Translations under genes and position numbers: made by a program
Notes under the pieces: model-generated
What the model was told of the DNA's origin: nothing
The model's database searches: none
What the model saw: only the letters and a program-made list of their open reading frames with translations
Part shown: positions 1 through 4,058 of the stretch, piece by piece
How the letters are laid out: each line of letters starts with the position of its first letter
Position numbering within the stretch: position 1 is the first letter of the stretch
From: JASEFH01 sp034679905
Lineage (GTDB): Archaea; Halobacteriota; Methanomicrobia; Methanomicrobiales; JACTUA01
Direction: 5' to 3'
Length of the DNA stretch: 5,274 nt
NCBI GenBank assembly: GCA_034679905.1
Contig: JAXDAH010000159.1
Coordinates: forward strand, 1-5,274

Positions 1-58
1 GCCCCCCCCCCCCCTGGGGGGGGGGGGGCGCCCCCCTCGGCCCCGCGGGGAGGGGAGA
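1..58. repeat. C13-T-G13 inverted repeat and G/C-only tract
   Basis: Thirteen C (2-14), one T, then thirteen G (16-28) form a perfect inverted repeat with almost no loop. It runs on into G6-CG-C6 (23-36) and the 10-bp palindrome CCCCGCGGGG (41-50). The strands could form mutually exclusive hairpins, or G-quadruplex and i-motif structures. Possible roles are a transcription stop at the end of a gene left of the window, or a structured spacer. Tracts this long are also prone to assembly or read error, so the exact lengths are uncertain. Confidence 0.75.
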
Positions 59-85
59 ATCGAGGATCGTTGCAACGGATGGAAT

Positions 86-93
86 AAAAAAAA
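86..93 (-). terminator. Possible T8 terminator, minus strand
   Basis: A run of eight A on the plus strand reads as T8 on the minus strand. Archaeal transcription often ends at such T-runs without a stem. It lies about 41 bases past the stop (134-136) of a weak minus-strand open frame, so it could end a minus-strand transcript. No strong gene supports it. Confidence 0.3.
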
Positions 94-510
94 TTCGTCA
101 GCGGGCATCTCTACAGAGTGCTTCACTAATTATTTAACCCGAATCCCTGCAGGGGACCGTGAACTCCAAAGTCTCTAGCGCACGAGCGTGTGGCAGGGGT
201 CTCGCCCCTCCCGGAGAATACATCTGTAAAATCCTCTCGATGGGGATTTGGACGGAGCACGAGTCAGGGTGAGAGCGATCTCGACAGTGAGGACTCACCC
301 TGCCCACGAGCCGCACCTTCAGAAAACGCGTCTGCGACGGAGACGGTTCGAGAGTGAAATCGCGGCAACTGCTGCGAGGCGTATGTATCCGAGGACAACA
401 CAATGGCCAGTCTGTCCGGTTGCTCCATGAGGGGGAATAAATCGTATGTGCTGGAGGGATAGAGTGGGGATCTACATTTCTTGATAGTCGAATAAGGAGA
501 TGGCCATCGG

Positions 511-523
511 GATAAACCGTATG
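511..523 (+). repeat. 13-bp direct repeat, copy 1
   Basis: GATAAACCGTATG occurs here and again at 703-715, 192 bases apart. A variant with two mismatches (AATAAATCGTATG) lies at 436-448. Function is unknown. These may be remnants of a repeat unit or protein binding sites. Confidence 0.6.
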
Positions 524-702
524 CCAGGATATCAGCAGAACGCCCGAATTATTCCGAGCGGAGCCGCAACTGCTGCTCTGCGGAGAAGATATCCTCTCGC
601 GGGAATTCTCCATGCAAAATGAACCACGTATGCCATCCATAAATCAATCGACGAACGCATATGCGACCTCTGAGTCCAGTGGAAGTGCGTTGTGGCGCTC
701 GT

Positions 703-715
703 GATAAACCGTATG
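703..715 (+). repeat. 13-bp direct repeat, copy 2
   Basis: This is an exact copy of the 13 bases at 511-523. The bases flanking the two copies are not clearly similar, so this is a short shared motif rather than an evident long duplication. Confidence 0.6.
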
Positions 716-780
716 ACGCTATACCTGAGCACCATGGAACGTGAAGCCTGCGTCACCCCGGAACGGTGCATGCCGGAGCT

Positions 781-799
781 CCCGGGCGCGGGGCCCGGG
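781..799. repeat. GC hairpin, 7-bp stem
   Basis: CCCGGGC (781-787) and GCCCGGG (793-799) are perfect inverted arms around a five-base loop. No T-run follows, so it is not an obvious terminator. A second hairpin with the same stem and loop lengths lies at 852-870. Confidence 0.5.
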
Positions 800-851
800 G
801 CTTCGATCTTGGTACTGCGCTCACTGCGCGTTGCGGACGGAGCGTTTCATC

Positions 852-870
852 CCGGCAGATTCCCTGCCGG
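852..870. repeat. Second 7-bp-stem hairpin
   Basis: CCGGCAG (852-858) and CTGCCGG (864-870) are perfect inverted arms around the five-base loop ATTCC. It matches the geometry of the hairpin at 781-799. Both lie in the gene-free region before pdaD. Confidence 0.5.
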
Positions 871-1050
871 ATGCGCACCCGCCCGCCTCTTCGAGCTGCG
901 TCGCCAGGGTGAACAGCCTGGACCAGGATCCCTGCGGCGGCAAATCTGAACCGAGAGGGCTGCATCGATGCATCGGGAGCGAGTCGCAGGATTGCCGAAT
1001 CCCTGTACGCCCGACGCACTATCGGCACGCGCCCCGACGCACGGACTAAA

Positions 1051-1060
1051 CCTTTAAACC
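1051..1060 (+). promoter_or_regulatory. TATA box of pdaD
   Basis: CCTTTAAACC contains TTTAAA centred near 1055.5. In archaea transcription starts about 26-27 bases downstream of the TATA centre, which puts the start near 1082-1083. That is immediately before ATG 1084 and downstream of ATG 1075. No purine-rich ribosome binding site precedes either ATG. The mRNA is therefore probably leaderless, starting translation at 1084. Confidence 0.6.
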
Positions 1061-1083
1061 GATCGACATGAAAAATGAAAATA

Positions 1084-1626
1084 ATGTTTGTTCCTAAGAA
1101 GTGCTTCTTCACCAAGGGGGTAGGTGTCCATAAAGACCGGCTCGCATCTTTCGAGCTTGCATTGCGCAAGGCAGGGATTGAAAAACTGAACCTCGTCTAC
1201 GTATCGAGCATCTTTCCTCCCAACTGCCGACTCATCACGGTCGATGAAGGTCTGCGGCAGCTACAGCCCGGCCAGATCACCTACGTCGTCATGGCGCGAA
1301 GCGACACGTGCGAGCCCAATAGACTCATCTCTGCGGCAATAGGCCTGGCTCTGCCCAGGGACGTGAAGGAATACGGGTACCTCTCGGAACACCATGCATT
1401 CGGGGAGACCAGCCAGAAGTCCGGCGAGTATGCAGAGGATCTCGCGGCCACCATGCTCGCCACGACGCAGGGGATCGAGTTCGATCCCAACTCGGCCTGG
1501 CAGGAGCGCGAGCAGATCTACAAGGCGAGCGGCAAGATCTTCAAGACCACGCATATCTGCCAGTCCGCCGAAGGAGAGAAGACCGGCCTCTGGACCACCG
1601 TGCTCGCCGCTGCCGTCTTTCTCTGA
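1084..1626 (+). CDS. pdaD: Pyruvoyl-dependent arginine decarboxylase
   Basis: This enzyme converts arginine to agmatine and CO2. In archaea agmatine feeds putrescine and polyamine synthesis and modifies the wobble base of an isoleucine tRNA. The 180-residue product matches the Methanosarcina-type PvlArgDC along its length. The N-terminus carries FFTKGVGVHKDRLASFELAL. The self-cleavage site is VSSIFPPN. Cleavage between Ser41 and Ser42 would give a beta chain of about 41 residues and an alpha chain whose Ser42 becomes the pyruvoyl group. Glu102 in the LSEHHAFGE segment lines up with the catalytic Glu109 of the Methanocaldococcus enzyme. The conserved blocks EYAEDLAATMLATT and WTTVLAAAVF follow. 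An in-frame ATG lies at 1075, but the TATA spacing and the family N-terminus favour 1084. It stands alone under its own promoter and converges with the protease gene. The product is cytoplasmic. Family assignment is firm. Confidence 0.95.
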   Translation: MFVPKKCFFTKGVGVHKDRLASFELALRKAGIEKLNLVYVSSIFPPNCRLITVDEGLRQLQPGQITYVVMARSDTCEPNRLISAAIGLALPRDVKEYGYLSEHHAFGETSQKSGEYAEDLAATMLATTQGIEFDPNSAWQEREQIYKASGKIFKTTHICQSAEGEKTGLWTTVLAAAVFL

Positions 1627-1640
1627 TCATCTCCCCTGCT

Positions 1641-1652
1641 ATTTTTTAATTT
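1641..1652 (+). terminator. T-run terminator after pdaD
   Basis: ATTTTTTAATTT begins 15 bases after the pdaD stop codon. It has six consecutive T and then three more. Archaeal RNA polymerase terminates at such tracts without needing a stem, and I see no strong stem before it. Confidence 0.55.
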
Positions 1653-1765
1653 CGGGCATTGTCTCGATATACAGCATCGATCGCTACCTCTGTACCGGAT
1701 ACTATGCCAGAGCGCCACGATGCCGCTCGCTCCCATAAACTATCCCCCGCGATACGGATGCGCTC

Positions 1766-2632
1766 TCACCCCCGCGGTGCGGCCGGGACGTACTCGACCC
1801 CGGGCCTCCTCCGGCCCACTTCCATGCGGTAGAGTTTCATCAGCTGGAAGACTTCGGAGGGAATATCCGTGGTCAGCCGTTCTCCGAGGATCTCCTGCAC
1901 CTCGCCGGCCATGAACGGGCGATCGTGCGGGTATTCCCCGGCGACGAACTCCTGTAGAGCCCGCTCGATAGTCTCGCCGTCGTAGCGATCTTCGAGCAAC
2001 CTGCGAACGAGAGACTCCATCTGTCTCAGAGCCTTCTTTGCCTCGACTGCAAGCACGAGCGTCCTGTCGTCGATGCGGTTGATGCTCTTCTTCTCCATCA
2101 CCTTCACGAGCGATACGGCGGGATACACGCCGGAGCTGTCCATCAACTGGGGATCCACCGGTCCCAGTGCGGCGAACGGGTCCATGACGATCTCGTCGGC
2201 GGCGAGGGCAATCAGAGTCCCTCCGCTCATCGCATAGTGCGGGACGATGACCGTCTTCTTACCGCTATGGGCCTTGAGCGCCAGGGCGATCTGGGTCGCA
2301 GCCAGAGCCAGTCCTCCCGGTGTATGCAGGATGAGATCGATGGGTACGCCTTGCGGTGTTGTGCGTATCGCCCGCAGCACCTGTTCGCTGTCGTCGATGT
2401 CGATGTAGCGGGCGATCGGAATGCCGAGGAAACTGATCGTCTCCTGCCGGTGTATCAGGGTGATCACCTGCGATCCCCGCCTCTGACCGAACCGCGAGAG
2501 GAGCCGTCTTCGTGCATACTCGATGGTGTACCTCTGCGCCATGGGGATGATGAAAATGAGTATAAAGAGCAGGACCCAGAGGTTGTTGAGGATAATCCCG
2601 CCGTCTATCTGCAGCAGAATGGTCGGGAGCAT
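1766..2632 (-). CDS. SDH-family Clp-fold serine protease, membrane-anchored
   Basis: This is a 288-residue protein of the archaeal/bacterial 'SDH protease' family (ClpP/crotonase fold, related to SppA and the NfeD-associated proteases). Residues 15-33 form one hydrophobic helix (NNLWVLLFILIFIIP), an N-terminal anchor. The basic stretch after it (RRRLLSRFGQRRG) suggests a cytoplasmic catalytic domain. LILHTPGG (100-107) resembles the oxyanion-hole segment of SppA-type proteases. YAMSGGTLIALAADEIVMDP (from 134) holds the likely nucleophile Ser136, and GPVDPQL follows. Lysines at 177-182 could supply a general base by analogy with the archaeal Ser-Lys protease PH1510; this is inference. An open frame extends upstream to 2776, but the extra 48 residues are low-complexity and lie on the wrong side of the TATA box. 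The anchor sits right after the chosen Met. A role in membrane-protein quality control is likely; the substrate is unknown. Confidence 0.9.
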   Translation of the reverse strand: MLPTILLQIDGGIILNNLWVLLFILIFIIPMAQRYTIEYARRRLLSRFGQRRGSQVITLIHRQETISFLGIPIARYIDIDDSEQVLRAIRTTPQGVPIDLILHTPGGLALAATQIALALKAHSGKKTVIVPHYAMSGGTLIALAADEIVMDPFAALGPVDPQLMDSSGVYPAVSLVKVMEKKSINRIDDRTLVLAVEAKKALRQMESLVRRLLEDRYDGETIERALQEFVAGEYPHDRPFMAGEVQEILGERLTTDIPSEVFQLMKLYRMEVGRRRPGVEYVPAAPRG

Positions 2633-2654
2633 CGGGAGAGTATGCTGGAGCGTG

Positions 2655-2664
2655 CTATTTAAAG
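2655..2664 (-). promoter_or_regulatory. TATA box of the protease gene
   Basis: On the minus strand this reads CTTTAAATAG, centred 27 bases before ATG 2632. Predicted transcription therefore starts at or within a base or two of the start codon, giving a leaderless mRNA. No ribosome binding site is seen before that ATG. This decides the start against the upstream Met codons. Confidence 0.65.
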
Positions 2665-2903
2665 TATGCGGAGGACGGTGCCCGCTGCCATCTCCGGATC
2701 CGGCAGTTCCGGCAGTAGAGCCAGGTTGCATAGATTGAGTCGATGCGAGCCCTGCACACGGCCGGCTCATCGTCATTGTCCGGGTGCTCCGCTCCCACCC
2801 GCACCAGGGGCTCCTCTATCCACGATGCGATAGGTTCGAATATGTGGGCAGATGAACGGGAAACCCCTTCGGTTGATGTGAAACGCACGGGAATTCCGTG
2901 CAT
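2655..2903 (-). CDS. Possible small Cys-containing protein (hypothetical)
   Basis: I do not recognise this 82-residue frame. It lies just upstream of the protease gene on the same strand. The second half looks coding: third positions are mostly G or C, and the residue mix is protein-like, with acidic HPDNDDEP followed by AVCRARIDSIYATWLYCRNCRIRRW. That segment has one Cys and then a CxxC pair, which could bind a metal, though a fourth ligand is not obvious. The first half is less convincing. An A/T palindrome (2932-2943) centred 34 bases before ATG 2903 could act as its TATA box and give a leader of about 7 bases; there is no ribosome binding site. Its last codons, TTT AAA TAG, form the TATA box of the protease gene. 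It may be a real small protein, the tail of a decayed gene, or chance. Confidence 0.35.
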   Translation of the reverse strand: MHGIPVRFTSTEGVSRSSAHIFEPIASWIEEPLVRVGAEHPDNDDEPAVCRARIDSIYATWLYCRNCRIRRWQRAPSSAYFK

Positions 2904-3297
2904 GGTGAGAGACGGGCATCGTCTTCTGATACAATATATATTGCGATGATCATCCTCGAAAATACGACGTTATCGGCTGTGATCGGCGATACACGGTCTA
3001 TGGAGAGGTGGGATTCTCCTCCCCGATCGTTTCTCGCCTGCTGCAGTCCGAGACGGTGCTGTATCGTCAATGGATAGCGGTATGGGAGATCGAATACCGG
3101 GACCCGGCTCCTGCATCGTCTCCAGACGACCGGAGGCGTGGGCAGGATCTGAAGCTGCGCAGCGGCGTTCCATCCGCAACCCCCCTCGATCGCGAGGATG
3201 ATCTCGAAGCGGCCGATGCGCATGCGGGGCGGCTGGTCGGGAGTCAAACCGCTTTTCTAAACGAGCCTCTCGTCAAATCGTTCGGTTTTCCCCAAGG
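2904..3297. other. Intergenic stretch, possible decayed ORF
   Basis: No confident gene lies in these roughly 400 bases. A minus-strand frame from ATG 3223 begins with a strongly coding-like stretch (MRIGRFEIILAIEGG, nearly all third bases G or C for about 29 codons). It then drifts into Arg- and Pro-rich sequence and runs to 2816, overlapping the small ORF at 2655-2903 in another frame. This could be the start of a gene broken by frameshifts, or chance. A plus-strand frame from GTG 3008 to 3364 covers the same bases but would run through the promoter and start of the HEAT-repeat gene, so I do not call it. Confidence 0.35.
2932..2943. promoter_or_regulatory. Palindromic A/T element, possible bidirectional TATA
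   Basis: CAATATATATTG is a perfect 12-bp palindrome in otherwise GC-rich DNA. It resembles an archaeal TATA box on both strands. On the minus strand it would place a transcript start near 2910, just before ATG 2903. On the plus strand the start would fall near 2965, where no clear gene begins. A second palindrome, GATGATCATC, follows at 2945-2954. Confidence 0.4.
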
Positions 3298-3305
3298 TTT
3301 AAATA
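3298..3305 (+). promoter_or_regulatory. TATA box of the HEAT-repeat gene
   Basis: TTTAAATA is a near-ideal archaeal TATA box, preceded by a purine-rich CCCAAGG that may act as the TFB recognition element. The predicted transcript start is near 3328. ATG 3318 lies upstream of it and ATG 3351 lies 23 bases downstream, so 3351 is the better translation start. Confidence 0.65.
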
Positions 3306-3350
3306 ACACCTGGCACTATGCAGTGCGTTCGAACGGGGTTGGTGTATCCC

Positions 3351-3755
3351 ATGGCTCGAGATAAAAGTGCGAAGACGAAGATGATGGAGATGATCTTGAA
3401 GGACCTCTCCGCGGATGACCGGAAGGTGCGGCTGGATGCGATAGAATCGCTCGCGATGAGCGCATGGGAGCCGGACTGGAACCCGGACACATTTCTGGCG
3501 GCAGGGGGTCTGCAGAGCATGATCGAGCACCTCTCGGACGAGGAGGAGATCATTCGCAGCGGAGCGGCGTCTGTCATCGGTGCCGTGGCGAAGAAGGGGG
3601 GCGTGCGACAGGTGCTGAGCTCGGATGCCGTCCCGGTCCTGACGCGTCTGCTCTCGGACGCAAGCGACCTCGTGCGCTCGAACGCCCAGGAGGCGCTCCA
3701 GCAGATCGAAGAGAGCCAGAGCAGAGAGCCCCCGTCTACTACCGCAATCCTCTAG
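3351..3755 (+). CDS. Small HEAT/ARM-repeat protein
   Basis: This 134-residue protein is made of alpha-helical repeats of the HEAT/armadillo type. A charged N-terminus (MARDKSAKTK) leads into about three repeats. Repeat 1 (about 14-37) contains LKDLSADDRKVRLDAIESLA. Repeat 2 (about 48-82) contains MIEHLSDEEEIIRSGAASVIGAVA. Repeat 3 (about 88-121) contains VLTRLLSDASDLVRSNAQEALQQI. The repeated pattern 'L-L/I-S-D, acidic, V/I-R-x-x-A' is characteristic. The C-terminus is short and polar. There is no signal peptide or membrane segment, so it is probably a cytoplasmic protein-binding scaffold. Partners are unknown: the neighbours have their own promoters and give no clue. ATG 3318 is also in frame, but it lies too close to the TATA box to be in the transcript. 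Repeat class is fairly certain; function is not. Confidence 0.85.
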   Translation: MARDKSAKTKMMEMILKDLSADDRKVRLDAIESLAMSAWEPDWNPDTFLAAGGLQSMIEHLSDEEEIIRSGAASVIGAVAKKGGVRQVLSSDAVPVLTRLLSDASDLVRSNAQEALQQIEESQSREPPSTTAIL

Positions 3756-3797
3756 AGGCATCGCGAATAGCGCTGCAAGGCACTATTGCGTCCCCCT

Positions 3798-3842
3798 GGG
3801 GGTGGCTGGGCAGGAGGGTGGGGCACCTGTGCAGGATTTTTT
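3798..3842 (+). terminator. G-rich tract and T6 run after the HEAT-repeat gene
   Basis: GGGGG (3798-3802), GGG (3808-3810), GGG (3816-3818) and GGGG (3820-3823), with loops of 5, 5 and 1 bases, fit a four-run G-quadruplex pattern. A small stem CCTG/CAGG (3826-3835) and then T6 (3837-3842) follow. The T-run is the likely stop signal. The G-tract could pause polymerase or stabilise the RNA 3' end; that part is inference. Confidence 0.5.
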
Positions 3843-4011
3843 AGCGCAGACACCCGGTCCTGGAGCGTAACCGCGGTGAGCGGCCGGAGATATCCCGTGG
3901 CGGCGGTCAGAGACCGTTGCAATTGAAAATACAACAGAAAAAGATTCCTTTTCCTGATTCAGCGCGTGAATAGAGCTCTATTCAGAGGACGAAGACGGAG
4001 GGGAAGAAACG
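3843..4011. other. Upstream regulatory interval of the glycosyltransferase
   Basis: This stretch holds no gene. It turns A/T-rich from about 3917, with a CAATTG site and a small AAAAG/CTTTT hairpin around 3940-3955. It also contains the 18-bp palindrome listed separately. The unusual length and the local base change suggest a regulated promoter for the gene starting at 4059. Confidence 0.4.
3967..3984. promoter_or_regulatory. 18-bp perfect palindrome, likely operator
   Basis: TGAATAGAGCTCTATTCA is a perfect palindrome. It ends 27 bases before the TATA box at 4012 and is centred about 66 bases before the predicted transcript start. Its length and two-fold symmetry fit a site for a dimeric helix-turn-helix regulator. 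An upstream position would suit an activator, or a repressor acting by other contacts. I cannot name the regulator. Confidence 0.55.
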
Positions 4012-4018
4012 TTTATTA
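4012..4018 (+). promoter_or_regulatory. TATA box of the glycosyltransferase gene
   Basis: TTTATTA, preceded by purine-rich GAAGAAACG, fits an archaeal TATA and TFB element. The predicted transcript start is about 4041-4042, just ahead of the ribosome binding site. This excludes the in-frame ATG at 4032. Confidence 0.55.
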
Positions 4019-4042
4019 GGTTTACCGCGATATGTGGGGCTC

Positions 4043-4049
4043 GGAGGGG
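4043..4049 (+). promoter_or_regulatory. Ribosome binding site of the glycosyltransferase
   Basis: GGAGGGG ends nine bases before ATG 4059 and is the only clear Shine-Dalgarno site in the window. It decides the start in favour of 4059 over ATG 4032, whose codons would run through it. Confidence 0.7.
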
Positions 4050-4058
4050 CAGTCTGAT

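Larger units (their letters stand above)
59..1050. other. About 1 kb without a supportable gene
   Basis: No frame on either strand encodes a protein I recognise. The longest open frame is on the minus strand (134-640). It is rich in Ser, Pro, Arg, Cys and His, with no hydrophobic core pattern and little preference for G or C at third codon positions, unlike the confident genes. A plus-strand frame from GTG 692 to 949 has somewhat higher GC3 but also looks like a GC-rich shadow. The stretch holds an A8 run (86-93), a 13-bp direct repeat with a third variant, an 11-bp repeat, two 7-bp-stem hairpins and a 12-bp palindrome. A decayed gene or a non-coding RNA is possible. I see no tRNA, 7S RNA or RNase P RNA signature. 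Confidence 0.6.

Noticed and set aside
692..949. Plus-strand frame from GTG with moderately high GC3.
   Set aside because: The product is Gly-, Pro- and Arg-rich with no recognisable motif, no clear ribosome binding site and a competing open frame over the same bases; it looks like a shadow of GC-rich DNA.
961..972. 12-bp palindrome TGCATCGATGCA.
   Set aside because: It is perfect but short, and 100 bases from the nearest promoter; chance is a reasonable explanation, so it is not called a regulatory site.
145..1005. The word TCCCTG recurring four times, including CCGAATCCCTG at 139-149 and 995-1005.
   Set aside because: The shared words are short, irregularly spaced and without common flanks; too weak to call a repeat family.
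753..1169. Minus-strand frame overlapping the start of pdaD.
   Set aside because: It is antisense to a firmly identified gene, has an Arg/Ala-rich shadow composition and no promoter of its own.
2828..2850. GGTTCGAAT, resembling a tRNA T-loop.
   Set aside because: The flanking bases cannot form a 5-bp T-stem and no acceptor or anticodon arm is present.
3008..3364. Plus-strand frame from GTG 3008.
   Set aside because: It would run through the TATA box and start codon of the HEAT-repeat gene, and its second half looks like the antisense of a more protein-like minus-strand stretch.
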